Source: Eoetvoesia sp035555955
Lineage (GTDB): Bacteria > Pseudomonadota > Gammaproteobacteria > Burkholderiales > Burkholderiaceae_B
Length of the DNA: 64,000 nt
Assembly: GCF_035555955.1 (NCBI RefSeq)
Contig: NZ_DATMGA010000066.1
Location: 62,001-126,000, forward strand
Direction of reading: 5' to 3'
Of this stretch, positions 7,772 through 16,503 are shown piece after piece (the stretch's first letter is position 1; each line of letters opens with the position of its first letter). The notes under the pieces were generated by a model. It saw only the letters and a list, made by a program, of their open reading frames with translations, was not told the origin of the DNA and ran no database searches. Both the position numbers and the translations under genes were made by a program.

Positions 7772-9283
7772 ATGTCGCTGGCGGTGTTGGCAAGCCGGGC
7801 CCTGTGCGGGCTGGACGGGCTGGCCGTCCGGGTCGAGGTTCATGTCGGCACGGGCTTGCCGGCGTTTCATCTGGTGGGTTTGCCCGACGCGGGGGTTCGC
7901 GAAAGCCGCGAGCGGGTGCGGTCGGCCGTGGCGAGCAGCGGCTTCGAGTTTCCGGCCGGACGCATTACTGCCAATCTCGCTCCCGCCGATATCCCCAAAG
8001 AATCCGGGCGCTTCGATCTGCCCATCGCGCTGGGCATATTGCTGGCGTCGGGCCAGATTGCGCTGCCCGAGGGCAAAGGCTCGCTTCCGATCAGTCAATA
8101 CGTGTTTGCCGGCGAGCTGTCGCTTACCGGCGCGCTTGCCCAGGTAGGCGCGCCTTTGGCCATTGCCATGGCGGTGTACCGCGCGCGGCCCGATGCCTGT
8201 CTGGTGCTGCCGGCGGCATGCGCCAGGGTGGCGGCAAATGTCAAAGGCCTGAAGGTTCTTGCCGCCAATAGTCTGGCGGAGGTCGTGGCGCATCTTACTG
8301 GCGCGGCGCCCTTGCCGGTTGCCGAGCCTGCCCCCATCATGGCAAGCGCGCCTTCCGGTTTGTGCCTGTCCGACGTGCGCGGCCAGGCAGTGGCGCGCCG
8401 TGTCCTGGAAATCGCCGCGGCGGGCGGACACAGCCTGCTGATGTGCGGCCCGCCGGGGGCCGGCAAGAGCATGCTGGCGCATCGTCTGCCCGGTTTGCTG
8501 CCCGAGCTCACACCCGAACAGGCCCTGGATGTCGCCGCCTTGAACAATGCGGTCAATGCTGCGGCGCTTGTCAGCGCGACCCCGCCATTTCGCTCACCCC
8601 ATCATTCCGCATCCATGCCTGCGCTGGTCGGAGGCGGTGCGCATCCAAGGCCCGGCGAGATCAGTCTGGCGCACCACGGCGTGCTGTTCCTGGACGAACT
8701 GCCCGAATTCGGGCGCCGTGTGCTGGAATCGTTGCGCGAACCGCTGGAAACCGGGATGGTGTCCATCGCCAGGGCGGCGCGCACCCAGACCTTTCCCGCG
8801 GCATTTCAGCTTATCGCCGCCATGAATCCCTGTCCCTGCGGCTGGCTGGGTCACGCCCGGGCGTATTGCCGGTGCACGCCTCAGCAAGTGGACAATTACC
8901 GCGCAAGGCTGTCCGGCCCCTTGCTCGACCGCATCGATTTGCAAATCGCCTTGCCCGCCGCCGATGCCGACTGGATGGATAGCCCGCCGGGCGAGCCGTC
9001 GGACAGCGTCCGGGCCCGGGTGGAGCAATGCCGCCGGCGCCAACTACACCGGCAAGGCAGCACCAATGCGGCGTTGAGCGTTGCCGGCCTCGAGCAATAT
9101 TGCATTCTGGATGCCGGGGCAAAGGCCTTGCTCAAACAGGCCATGCGGCGCTGGAGCTGGTCGGCGCGAGTGGTGCACCGGGTGTTGCGGGTGGCCCAAA
9201 CCCTGGCCGACCTGGCCGGATGCGAGCGCATCGGCCGCCCGCATATCGCCGAGGCCATTCAATATCGCCAGCCTTGGGGCTAA
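7772..9283 (+). CDS. comM: ComM/YifB-family AAA+ ATPase
   Basis: ComM is a hexameric helicase that promotes branch migration during natural transformation in Haemophilus and Vibrio, and YifB homologues are widespread. The 503 residues hold the N-terminal ChlI-like domain (FHLVGLPDAGVRESRERV), an AAA+ core with Walker A GPPGAGKSM (about 226-234) and Walker B GVLFLDELPEF, a zinc-binding-like cysteine cluster (MNPCPCGWLGH..YCRC) and the C-terminal Mg-chelatase domain. The length is normal. Nothing around it is a competence gene. Confidence 0.94.
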   Translation: MSLAVLASRALCGLDGLAVRVEVHVGTGLPAFHLVGLPDAGVRESRERVRSAVASSGFEFPAGRITANLAPADIPKESGRFDLPIALGILLASGQIALPEGKGSLPISQYVFAGELSLTGALAQVGAPLAIAMAVYRARPDACLVLPAACARVAANVKGLKVLAANSLAEVVAHLTGAAPLPVAEPAPIMASAPSGLCLSDVRGQAVARRVLEIAAAGGHSLLMCGPPGAGKSMLAHRLPGLLPELTPEQALDVAALNNAVNAAALVSATPPFRSPHHSASMPALVGGGAHPRPGEISLAHHGVLFLDELPEFGRRVLESLREPLETGMVSIARAARTQTFPAAFQLIAAMNPCPCGWLGHARAYCRCTPQQVDNYRARLSGPLLDRIDLQIALPAADADWMDSPPGEPSDSVRARVEQCRRRQLHRQGSTNAALSVAGLEQYCILDAGAKALLKQAMRRWSWSARVVHRVLRVAQTLADLAGCERIGRPHIAEAIQYRQPWG

Positions 9284-9444
9284 CGTTTGCCGGGTTTCTT
9301 GCAAAGGTTCAAAATAACCAGGACGGGCGGGGCCGTGCGCCTTTGCCGGTTTTTGCCTGGTCTGATCGCGCCTTGGTGGCGCTGCCCGATGCCGTGGCTT
9401 TGCTGATTGCGCGATTCGAGCCTAATTGTCTGGAGGCGGGCATC

Positions 9445-9771
9445 ATGAAAGGCTACCAAGTAACATTCTTCACCGTGCAGGATCGCCGTCACGGCCACAA
9501 GCAAATGAGCGACTGGCTGCTGGAGCTTGCAAAGTCCATGCAATTGCACGGCGCGACGCTGATCGGCGCGCAGACGGGAATCGGCGGCAGGCACCGGTTT
9601 CATTCCACGCATTTTTTCGAGCTTACCGATCAGCCGCTCGAAATCACCATGATCGTCTCCGAAGAAGAGTCCGTCAGGCTGTTCGAGCGGCTGAATGCAG
9701 AGCCGAACCTGGAGCTGTTCTACGCGAAGTCGCCCGTCGAGTTCGGAGTCATCGGGCGCGCAGAATCATAG
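9445..9771 (+). CDS. DUF190 family protein
   Basis: The 108-residue protein starts at ATG 9445 with TGGAGG (9431-9436) as ribosome-binding site. It resembles the DUF190 family, whose members have a PII-like alpha/beta fold. Visible landmarks are the GYQVTFFTVQDRRH start, LIGAQTGIGGRHRFHSTHFFEL in the middle (in most DUF190 proteins a GxxGFG-like turn) and a LERLNAEPN-like helix. The function is unknown; related DUF190 genes often sit beside fluoride (CrcB) or other channels. Here it follows comM and converges with the gentisate dioxygenase gene with a 4-nt gap. Confidence 0.8.
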   Translation: MKGYQVTFFTVQDRRHGHKQMSDWLLELAKSMQLHGATLIGAQTGIGGRHRFHSTHFFELTDQPLEITMIVSEEESVRLFERLNAEPNLELFYAKSPVEFGVIGRAES

Positions 9772-9775
9772 CCGC

Positions 9776-10813
9776 TCAGCCGCGTGTTTCGTAGACTCCG
9801 AGTTTGCGATGCAGCGGAGATTCGTCGGCCAGGAAGAAGAAGGCCGGCTTGTCGACGGACCGGTTGCTCAGGGTGACCGTGCTGAACCCCGGCGCGCAGC
9901 AGGTGTCGGCTTCTTCCAGTGTGAACGTTTCGTCCTGGATGCGGGCTTCGGCAGCGCCTTCGATCAGGTGCATGACGACGGCGGGCGATCGCACAGGCAG
10001 CGGCAGCACCTGGCGGGGGCGCAGCATCAACGCGTAGAACCCAAGAATGTTTTGCGCATCGGCGCCGGTTTCGGGGTTGATGTAGGTAACCTGCACGAAT
10101 TCCTGGTCGGGCTGGTCGGCGGCGATGGACTGCAGAGCTGCCTTGGTGTCGGCCCACGGATAGCGCATCATCGGGTAGGCTTTGTCGGATCGCTGGAACG
10201 CGGGGGTGGGAACGATGCCGCCGCTGCAGTATTGGCGTTCGCCGTTGCCCGGTTGTATGGCCTGAGGGTCGCGATCCACGTGGTAGGAAGCTTCCAGGTA
10301 ATGCACAAGCGGCAGATCCAGCACGTCGAGCCAGACTACGGGTTTGTCGCCGTCGTGGCCATGCTCGTGCCAGGTTCCGGTGGGTGTCAGGATGAGGTCG
10401 CCGCGGCTCATGGGGCATTTTTCACCGTTGACGGTGGTGTAGGCGCCATCGCCTTCGACGATCATGCGCAAAGCGTTCGGTGTATGACGGTGGGCGGGCG
10501 CCCATTCGCCGGGCATCAGCAATTGCATGCCCAGGTACATGGCGCTGCTGGCCTGCATTTTTTCCAGGCCGTGGCCGGGGTTGGCCAGCACCAGCACGCG
10601 CCGCTCGGCCTTGTCGATGGGAGTCAATTCGCCGGCTTCAAGCAATAAGGGGCGCAGGGCCTTGTAGGCCCAATGGACGGGCCGGGTTTTTGGCTGGGGA
10701 ATATTGGGTGGCAGCACTGAACGCAAGCTGGGCCAGAGGGGCACCAGATTTTGTTGCGTGAGCGCATCACGATATGCTACGGGTAGATCTTCAAGACGAC
10801 CGAGTTCCAGCAT
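9776..10813 (-). CDS. Gentisate 1,2-dioxygenase
   Basis: This bicupin Fe(II) enzyme opens the ring of gentisate to maleylpyruvate. The 345-residue length and features fit: an N-terminal cupin with the metal ligands in PAHRHTPNALRMIVEG and TWHEHGHDG, and a C-terminal cupin (LPLPVRSPAVVMHLIEG). The next enzymes of the pathway (maleylpyruvate isomerase, fumarylpyruvate hydrolase) and a transporter are absent from the window, so the gene stands alone. It is divergent from a MarR regulator, with a perfect palindrome between them that probably mediates its repression. A related salicylate or hydroxynaphthoate dioxygenase activity cannot be excluded. Confidence 0.9.
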   Translation of the reverse strand: MLELGRLEDLPVAYRDALTQQNLVPLWPSLRSVLPPNIPQPKTRPVHWAYKALRPLLLEAGELTPIDKAERRVLVLANPGHGLEKMQASSAMYLGMQLLMPGEWAPAHRHTPNALRMIVEGDGAYTTVNGEKCPMSRGDLILTPTGTWHEHGHDGDKPVVWLDVLDLPLVHYLEASYHVDRDPQAIQPGNGERQYCSGGIVPTPAFQRSDKAYPMMRYPWADTKAALQSIAADQPDQEFVQVTYINPETGADAQNILGFYALMLRPRQVLPLPVRSPAVVMHLIEGAAEARIQDETFTLEEADTCCAPGFSTVTLSNRSVDKPAFFFLADESPLHRKLGVYETRG

Positions 10814-10940
10814 GACAGACTCTCCTTTACGGAAAAGGTGCGATCGGGCAAAAAGGTGGCGAGTTCGTCATCTGTATTGCCGCCAAGCGCTAAAGAATGG
10901 GCGACTACCAAGACAGCCAGCGAGGGTTATCCCTCCTACG

Positions 10941-10967
10941 TAAGCATACATATAGTTTGTATGCTTA
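10941..10967. promoter_or_regulatory. Palindromic operator in the dioxygenase/marR divergent promoter
   Basis: TAAGCATACA (10941-10950) and its exact reverse complement TGTATGCTTA (10958-10967) are separated by 7 nt. The element lies between the two start codons, 128 nt from the dioxygenase and 58 nt from marR, in the AT-richest part of the gap. A 27-bp dyad beside a marR gene is the usual architecture of an autoregulated MarR operator. The regulator assignment is inference. Confidence 0.78.
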
Positions 10968-11024
10968 TTATTAGTATACGTTTATTGATCCAAGAATGAA
11001 TAAGGGAAAACCCTAGGATTTGTT

Positions 11025-11498
11025 ATGAGTGAAGAATCGGCCTTTGAAGACATCAACAGCCTGCCGGGTTACTACATCCGGCATTTGCACCAGATTTCAG
11101 TGGCGATATTCCTGCAGGAAACCGAGAAGTTCGCCACTACCCCGGTCCAGTTCGCCGTGCTTCGCTTTGTGGTGGCCAACCCGGATATCGACCAGCGTTC
11201 GGTGGCCAAGGCGGCCGGCCTGGATGCCTCGACCACGACGGGGGTGATAGACAGGCTGGAGGCGCGCGGCCTGCTGAAACGGCATGCCGCCCCGAAAGAT
11301 CGCCGGGTCAAGCACGTAAGCGCGACGCCCGAAGGGTGCAAATTGCTGAAAGACATGCATGCCGCGGTCCAGAGGGCGCAGCGGCTGATGCTGGAGCCTT
11401 TGCCGGAGTCCGAGCGCAAAGAATTCGTGCGCATGCTCAATGTGCTGGTGGTCGCCAACAACGAGCTGAGCCGGGCACCGAAGAAAAACAAAGAATAG
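11025..11498 (+). CDS. MarR-family transcriptional regulator
   Basis: The 157-residue protein has the MarR winged-helix layout: an N-terminal dimer helix (YYIRHLHQISVAIFLQE), the helix-turn-helix (DQRSVAKAAGLDASTTTGVI), the wing containing the conserved D-x-R (KDRRVKHVSATPEGC) and a C-terminal dimer helix. MarR proteins usually release DNA on binding an aromatic ligand. Divergence from gentisate dioxygenase with a shared palindrome suggests gentisate or a precursor (for example 3-hydroxybenzoate or salicylate) as inducer. This is inference from position. Confidence 0.93.
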   Translation: MSEESAFEDINSLPGYYIRHLHQISVAIFLQETEKFATTPVQFAVLRFVVANPDIDQRSVAKAAGLDASTTTGVIDRLEARGLLKRHAAPKDRRVKHVSATPEGCKLLKDMHAAVQRAQRLMLEPLPESERKEFVRMLNVLVVANNELSRAPKKNKE

Positions 11499-11511
11499 CG
11501 TGCCGTCTGGT

Positions 11512-11534
11512 TAAGGCCTGTTGACAAGCCCTAG
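11512..11534. repeat. Dispersed palindrome, copy between marR and lysR
   Basis: TAAGGCCTGTTGACAAGCCC then TAG is close to a self-complementary CTAGGGCCTGTTGACAGGCCCTAG-type sequence. It begins 13 nt after the marR stop and overlaps the lysR stop codon (11531). Related copies lie at 14791, 18354 and 54121, always at gene ends. It may act as a bidirectional terminator, but no T-run follows. Confidence 0.68.
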
Positions 11535-12448
11535 TCCGGATCCTGCGGAGTGGCGCCTTCGTGTTCGACGTGTGAATGCAGGAACTGCGCAAACGCCTGC
11601 GCCGCGGGCGACAAGGAGCGGTGGGCGGGCGTGAAGATGGAAATCTTGCGCGTGATGGTCGGGGCCGTCAGGGCGCAGGCATGCAGATCGAAGGCGGGCA
11701 GCGTGGGGTGGTTGTTCATGGGCAGGACGCTTATGCCGATGCCGGCCCTGACCAGGCTCAGCACCGTGGTCGCGAACGAGACTTCGTTGACGATGTTCAG
11801 GCTCAGGCCATGGGCGACCAGGGCCTTGTCGATCAGCTTGCGAATGGGGCTTTTGGCGGCCAGGGCGATAAAGGGCAGGCCGCACAATTCACTCCAGCTT
11901 ACCGTCTTGCGCCGCGCCAATGGGTGGTCGCGCCGGCACAGGGCGATGAAGCGGTCGTCGAACAGATGTTCTTCGTGCAGGCCTTGTTCCAGTTCGTTCG
12001 AGGTGCCGATGCCGAAATCGACGCTGCCCGCGAGCACGGTGCTCATGATGTCTTCCTCGGCCACGTCGTGCAGCGTGAATTGCACCTCGGGGTGGATTTC
12101 CTTGAACAGCTTGAAGGTGGTCGACAGCAGGCCCGACGAAATCACGGTCGAGGCGACGATGCGCACGCGGCCGGTATGCAGCGAAGCCAGGTCGTGCATG
12201 TCCGAAACGGCGCTTTCCAGTGAGGCCAGTATGTTTTCGGCCTTGCGGTAAAAGCCCGTGCCGGCTTCCGTCAGGGCCACCATGCGCGTGTGGCGGTCGA
12301 ACAATTTGACCTGGACTGCGCTTTCGAGCTCTTTTATCAAGGTGCTTAGCGCGGATTGCGTGACATGCATTTTCTGGGCGGCCAGGGTGAACTGGCCTGT
12401 CTGGGCGACGAAGATGAAGGCGCGCAATTGCCGCAGGGTGATGTCCAT
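11531..12448 (-). CDS. LysR-family transcriptional regulator
   Basis: This 305-residue LysR protein has the N-terminal helix-turn-helix (MDITLRQLRAFIFVAQTGQF..QSALSTLIKELE) and a periplasmic-binding-like effector domain (GRVRIVASTVISSGLLSTTF and on). It is divergent from the Rieske oxygenase gene across a very AT-rich gap, the standard position for a LysR activator of the Rieske/TIM-barrel/permease genes. The inducer cannot be read from sequence. Confidence 0.93.
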   Translation of the reverse strand: MDITLRQLRAFIFVAQTGQFTLAAQKMHVTQSALSTLIKELESAVQVKLFDRHTRMVALTEAGTGFYRKAENILASLESAVSDMHDLASLHTGRVRIVASTVISSGLLSTTFKLFKEIHPEVQFTLHDVAEEDIMSTVLAGSVDFGIGTSNELEQGLHEEHLFDDRFIALCRRDHPLARRKTVSWSELCGLPFIALAAKSPIRKLIDKALVAHGLSLNIVNEVSFATTVLSLVRAGIGISVLPMNNHPTLPAFDLHACALTAPTITRKISIFTPAHRSLSPAAQAFAQFLHSHVEHEGATPQDPD

Positions 12449-12530
12449 GGTTCCGCTCCGCTAATTAATCGAATTATATTATGAATTAATCTAAATTAAT
12501 AATTTGTGTGATAAGTCGGCTTCCTATTAA
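12449..12530. promoter_or_regulatory. AT-rich divergent promoter with repeated ATTAAT elements
   Basis: Between lysR and the Rieske gene the DNA drops to mostly A/T and carries ATTAAT four times. One pair forms an inverted repeat ATTAAT-CTAA-ATTAAT (12485-12500). The LysR box consensus (T-N11-A within a dyad) is compatible with several of these. 12531-12659 is a leader ending in the strong ribosome-binding site AGGAGGAAG (12649-12657) before ATG 12660. Confidence 0.5.
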
Positions 12531-12659
12531 ATAGCGAAAAAGAGGGGCCCAGCGCTCGTGTCCGTTGCCGGAAGCATCGGCCGGAGCGGCGCACGGCCGC
12601 CGGATGGGCTTGAACATGCCGTGCAATGCCGGCATACGGAATTTGCCAGGAGGAAGACG

Positions 12660-13745
12660 ATGAAGATGGAAAATCCGATGCGGGACTACAGCGCGCATCC
12701 GTTGTACAGAACGCTGCACCAGTTCTGGCATCCGGTTGCGTATTCCAGCGAGGTGGGCGAAAGCCCCATGCAGGTGGTGCTGCTCGACCAGGCAATCGCC
12801 CTGGTTCGGATAGACGGCAAGGTGGCGGCGCTGGCAGACCGATGTGCGCATCGCGGCGCTGCCTTGTCCAAGGGCGCCATTGTCGAGGGTAATTTCGAGT
12901 GCCCGTATCATGGGTGGCGCTACGATGTCCAGGGCCGCTGCACGAGGATCCCCGCCCGCAACGAGCTGGTCGATGTGATGAAGCCCGCCATCCAGGCTTT
13001 CCAGGTTTGTGAGTCGGCGGGCATGGTGTGGGTTTGCCTGGAGTCGGCGCCGAAATTCGGCGTGCCCGATTTCGCCGAATACGATGACCCGCAGTATCGG
13101 CTCATTCAGGGGCCTGTTTACGACTGGGAGACCAGCGCGCCGCGGCGGCTGGAGAATTTCGTCGATTTTTCCCATTTCGCTTTCGTGCACGATGGCAGCA
13201 TCGGCAGCCGTTCGCGGCCCGAGGTCGATACCGTCGAGCCGTGGCGCGAGGAGGGCGTGCTGCGCTTCGAGCGGCCGCCCATCAAGGAGCCCAGTGTGGG
13301 CCAGAAGCGCAAGATGCTGGGCATCGAAGGCGACGAGTGGATAGCCGTGGCGAACTCCTACCGGGTGATGATGCCGCATACGGTCCACCTGCGCAGGACG
13401 TTCGAGAACGGCAAGCACTACGTGCTGATGATGGCCGCGTCGCCGGTCTCCGCCACGCGAACCCGCAGCTTTTGGTGGATAGCCCGCGATTTCGGCGTGG
13501 AGCCGGAAAACGACGCCATCCTGCTGGATTTCGAAAGAGTGGTGCTTGAACAGGACAAGCCGGTCATCGAGTCCCAGCAGCCCAAGCTGGCTCCCATGGT
13601 CGGCGAGGAGATCCGCCTGGAATTGCCCGTGGGCGGCGCCGATGCCGTGACGCTGGCCTACCGGCGCTGGTTCATCGAGCTCATTCGCGAGTACCAGGCG
13701 CGCAACCAGGACCAGGGCGCCCAGGCCGTGGCCAAAGTGGCATGA
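12660..13745 (+). CDS. Rieske non-haem iron oxygenase, alpha subunit (demethylase/monooxygenase type)
   Basis: Rieske oxygenases use an external reductase to activate O2 for demethylation or hydroxylation. Start ATG 12660 has AGGAGGAAG just before it and gives 361 residues, typical of the VanA/phthalate type of monomeric-subunit enzymes. The Rieske [2Fe-2S] ligands are C62, H64, C81 and H84 (CAHRGAALS..CPYHGWRYD). The catalytic iron site shows ENFVDFSHFAFVHDGS with H172 and H177, and a later aspartate in LLDFERVVLEQD. No ferredoxin or reductase gene is adjacent, so electrons must come from elsewhere. It is the first gene of a probable operon with a TIM-barrel protein and a purine-type permease. 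The substrate is unknown. Confidence 0.92.
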   Translation: MKMENPMRDYSAHPLYRTLHQFWHPVAYSSEVGESPMQVVLLDQAIALVRIDGKVAALADRCAHRGAALSKGAIVEGNFECPYHGWRYDVQGRCTRIPARNELVDVMKPAIQAFQVCESAGMVWVCLESAPKFGVPDFAEYDDPQYRLIQGPVYDWETSAPRRLENFVDFSHFAFVHDGSIGSRSRPEVDTVEPWREEGVLRFERPPIKEPSVGQKRKMLGIEGDEWIAVANSYRVMMPHTVHLRRTFENGKHYVLMMAASPVSATRTRSFWWIARDFGVEPENDAILLDFERVVLEQDKPVIESQQPKLAPMVGEEIRLELPVGGADAVTLAYRRWFIELIREYQARNQDQGAQAVAKVA

Positions 13746-13758
13746 AGGGAGACGCGGC

Positions 13759-14814
13759 ATGAATGGAAACATACAACGGCCCATGCAGCAAAAACGCATC
13801 AAGCTGGGCTGTGCGGGCCGGGGAGTGCAAAATTCGGCGCCCGGTAACCCGGTGTCGCTGCAGGAGCTGCCTGTCGATACCCAGTTTCGCATGGTCGTCG
13901 AGTCGGGTGTGTTCGACTTTTTCGACAGGCTGCCCCTGGCCGACAAGGTCGACGACTACATCAAGGCGGTCGAGAAATACGACTTTCCGGTCTGGGGCTC
14001 GGCATGGACCTACCGAATCGGCGACGAACCCCTGAAAGTGCTGGAGGGCCATCTTGCCAACTGCGCGGCGACGGGCGTGCGCTACCACAACATGATGGTG
14101 CTGACGCATCACGCCCGGGGCCATGTGGTGACGGACGAGGAACTGGTGGATCTGTACCTGCGCTCGTACGAGCTGGGCCAGAAATACGGCATACAAATCG
14201 GGTTCGAGGCCCACATCCTGATGTGGTCCGAAGATTTCCGCAGGGTCGCGCCTGTTGCCGAGAAGATCAGGAAGCGTGGAGTCCCCTTCAATTTCGTCAT
14301 GGACTACAGCCACTGCATCTTCAAGATCGGCAATCCGGCCGAGCAGGACATCTCGGGCATACGCGAGGACGTCGCGGCGGGCAGGCTGGTGCTGGATCCT
14401 TTCGAGGACGGCAACCTGGTGGATGAGTGGCTGTCGATGAACATGCTTTGGTGGCAGCAGAACAGGCCGGCCGTGCCCAACGGACCGGTCAACATCTGGG
14501 CCAAGGGCGACGACGGCAAGCCGGGCCGAGGGGTGCAGTACCCGTTCGTCCGGCCCCGGCCGGGCGAGTGGTACGACGAATGGCATGCCTATCTGCTGGA
14601 GCCCACCAAGGAAGTCGTGCGCAAGACGCTGCGCTACCACCTTACGCATGAGGACAGCCCGCTGGAGCTGATGACGGTCGACTACATAAACCTGCCCGAC
14701 TACGGCCTTGGCGTGCAGTACAACACGTTCGAAAGCAGCGTCGCCGTGGGCCGGTTCATACGCGAAACCTACAGCCAGATCGAAAAAGAACTAGGGCCTG
14801 TCAACCCATATTAA
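13759..14814 (+). CDS. Xylose-isomerase-like TIM-barrel protein
   Basis: The 351-residue protein resembles the AP-endonuclease-2/xylose-isomerase superfamily of metal-dependent TIM barrels, which includes sugar isomerases, epimerases and several ring-cleavage or lyase enzymes. Candidate metal ligands sit at barrel-strand ends: E150 and H152 (GFEAH), D182 and H185 (MDYSH) and E216 (DPFEDGN). It begins 13 nt after the Rieske gene with a GGGAG ribosome-binding site, so the two probably act on the same pathway. The exact reaction is not predictable. Its last codons and stop overlap a half-copy of the dispersed palindrome (14791-14805). Confidence 0.78.
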   Translation: MNGNIQRPMQQKRIKLGCAGRGVQNSAPGNPVSLQELPVDTQFRMVVESGVFDFFDRLPLADKVDDYIKAVEKYDFPVWGSAWTYRIGDEPLKVLEGHLANCAATGVRYHNMMVLTHHARGHVVTDEELVDLYLRSYELGQKYGIQIGFEAHILMWSEDFRRVAPVAEKIRKRGVPFNFVMDYSHCIFKIGNPAEQDISGIREDVAAGRLVLDPFEDGNLVDEWLSMNMLWWQQNRPAVPNGPVNIWAKGDDGKPGRGVQYPFVRPRPGEWYDEWHAYLLEPTKEVVRKTLRYHLTHEDSPLELMTVDYINLPDYGLGVQYNTFESSVAVGRFIRETYSQIEKELGPVNPY

Positions 14815-14960
14815 GGAGTCGCGAAGCCATCACCTGAAAACGCGGCGAGACCGCGCACCATCCGATTCCAGCCATAGAGCAAAACATATAACCGAGACAT
14901 AAACGATTCTGCCGGCGCTTTTCGCAAGGCGCCGCCAGAGCGGTTCAAAAGGAGGTAGCC

Positions 14961-16352
14961 ATGGGAGTGGAAGCTGCAATCCGCGGCGCAGGCCGCATCA
15001 ACGCATCGCAAGAGGCGCCGCCGCAAACGGCGGCGCCGGTGGACGAGATACTGCCACCCAACAGACTGTTCTTTTTCGGCCTGCAGCATGTGCTGGTCAT
15101 GTATGCCGGCGCCATTGCGGTGCCCATACTTATCGGCGGGGCGGCCAAGCTTTCCATGGAGGAAATCGGGCTGCTGATCAGCGCGGACCTGTTCGTCTGC
15201 GGCATCGCCTCCATCATCCAGTCGGCCGGCGTCTGGAAGTTCGGCATCAGGCTGCCGTTGATGATGGGCTGTACCTTTGCGGCGGTGCCGCCCATGATGG
15301 TCATGGCGGCGAACCCCGAAACCGGCCTGCTGGGCATGTTCGGGGCCATCATCGCCGCCGGCCTGGTCACCATCCTGCTCGCGCCGCTGGTGGGCCGCCT
15401 CATCAAGCTCTTCCCGCCGCTGGTCACCGGCACGGTCATCACCGTAACGGGCCTGAACCTTATTCCGGTCGGCGTGAACTGGGTGGCGGGCAGGGGGCCG
15501 GCGACGGGCGATCCAGTCAATCTGCTGATCACCTTCATCGTGCTGCTGTCCATCATCGCCATCTCGAAATACGCCAGCGGCTTTTTGCGCAATATCGCCG
15601 TGCTCATAGGCATCGCCATAGGCTTCGTCGTTGCGGCGCTGCTGGGCAAGGTCGACTTCTCGCGGGTCGGGCACGCCGGCTGGTTCGAACTGATCGCGCC
15701 TTTCCATTTCGGCATTCCGCATTTCGAGATAGGCCCCATCATCGCCTTGTCCATCATCATGATCGTCGTCATGGTGGAAACCACCGGCATGATGCTGGCG
15801 GTGGCCGAGATGGTCGGGAAAAAGGTCGGTTCCAAGGACATTACCCGGGGGTTGCGGGTCGATGGCCTGGGCACGTTGATCGGCGGCATCTTCAACACCT
15901 TCCCCTATGTCACGTATTCGCAGAATGTCGGCCTGGTCGGCGTGACCGGGGTCAAAAGCCGCTGGGTCTGCGTGGCGGCGGGGCTGATCATGATCGTTCT
16001 GGCGCTTTTTCCAAAGCTGTCCATCATGTTCGCCCTGATTCCGCAGTCGGTGCTGGGCGGAGCGGGCATCGTGATGTTCGGCATGGTCGTGGCCACGGGC
16101 ATCAAGGTCCTGGCCGAAGTCGACTACAAAAAGGAAAGCAGCCGGCACAATCTGTTCATCCTGGCGGTGAGCGTCGTCATGGGCCTGATACCCATGGTGA
16201 ATCCCGGCGTCTTCAGCCTGCTGCCCAAGTGGATGTCGCCGTTCACCCACAGCGGCATCGTTTTGGCGGCGGTGACGGCCTTGCTGCTTAATTTGTTTTT
16301 GAACGGCTACGACGGCAAGCTTTCGGACGACGCCCTGGCTGAAAAGGCGTGA
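14961..16352 (+). CDS. NCS2-family purine/xanthine-type permease
   Basis: The 463 residues form about 14 hydrophobic segments. The nucleobase-ascorbate transporter signature QNVGLVGVTGVKSR is present, of the QN-x-G type seen in xanthine/urate permeases (PbuX, PucJ, UacT) and unlike the E-x-x-G of uracil permeases. The start of the transport domain is NRLFFFGLQHVLVMYAGAIA. ATG 14961 has AAAGGAGG immediately upstream. It follows the Rieske and TIM-barrel genes after 146 nt without a convincing terminator, so it may import their substrate. Substrate specificity within the purines is uncertain. Confidence 0.88.
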   Translation: MGVEAAIRGAGRINASQEAPPQTAAPVDEILPPNRLFFFGLQHVLVMYAGAIAVPILIGGAAKLSMEEIGLLISADLFVCGIASIIQSAGVWKFGIRLPLMMGCTFAAVPPMMVMAANPETGLLGMFGAIIAAGLVTILLAPLVGRLIKLFPPLVTGTVITVTGLNLIPVGVNWVAGRGPATGDPVNLLITFIVLLSIIAISKYASGFLRNIAVLIGIAIGFVVAALLGKVDFSRVGHAGWFELIAPFHFGIPHFEIGPIIALSIIMIVVMVETTGMMLAVAEMVGKKVGSKDITRGLRVDGLGTLIGGIFNTFPYVTYSQNVGLVGVTGVKSRWVCVAAGLIMIVLALFPKLSIMFALIPQSVLGGAGIVMFGMVVATGIKVLAEVDYKKESSRHNLFILAVSVVMGLIPMVNPGVFSLLPKWMSPFTHSGIVLAAVTALLLNLFLNGYDGKLSDDALAEKA

Positions 16353-16359
16353 CCGAAGC

Positions 16360-16391
16360 CGCGAACGCCTGCCCCGGGGGAGGCGTTCGCG
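16360..16391 (+). terminator. Terminator-like hairpin after the permease gene
   Basis: CGCGAACGCCT (16360-16370) and AGGCGTTCGCG (16381-16391) form an 11-bp stem with a 10-nt loop, 8 nt after the stop codon. The T-run is weak (GGTTCC). Confidence 0.7.
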
Positions 16392-16442
16392 GGTTCCAGC
16401 CCCGGCATAATCCTGGTTTTTGGTTCGGGCCTTGGCAGGCAC

Positions 16443-16472
16443 TGGACACCTTCATGAAAACCATCGTATAAT
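16443..16472 (+). promoter_or_regulatory. Sigma-70 promoter of rpmI-rplT-pheST-ihfA
   Basis: TGGACA (16443-16448), an 18-nt spacer and a perfect TATAAT (16467-16472). It lies about 180 nt before rpmI, so the mRNA would carry a leader of about 170 nt containing the tandem repeat at 16504-16559. It is the only clear promoter in the gap after the permease hairpin and gives the ribosomal protein genes their own transcription start. Confidence 0.75.
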
Positions 16473-16503
16473 CAAGGGCTTTTCCGGCTGTCTTGAAACT
16501 TAG

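Noticed and set aside
14811..16442. 543-codon minus-strand open frame
   Set aside because: It lies antisense over the permease gene. Its translation is rich in His/Asp/Gln/Arg with no domain, the usual shadow of a GC-rich gene.
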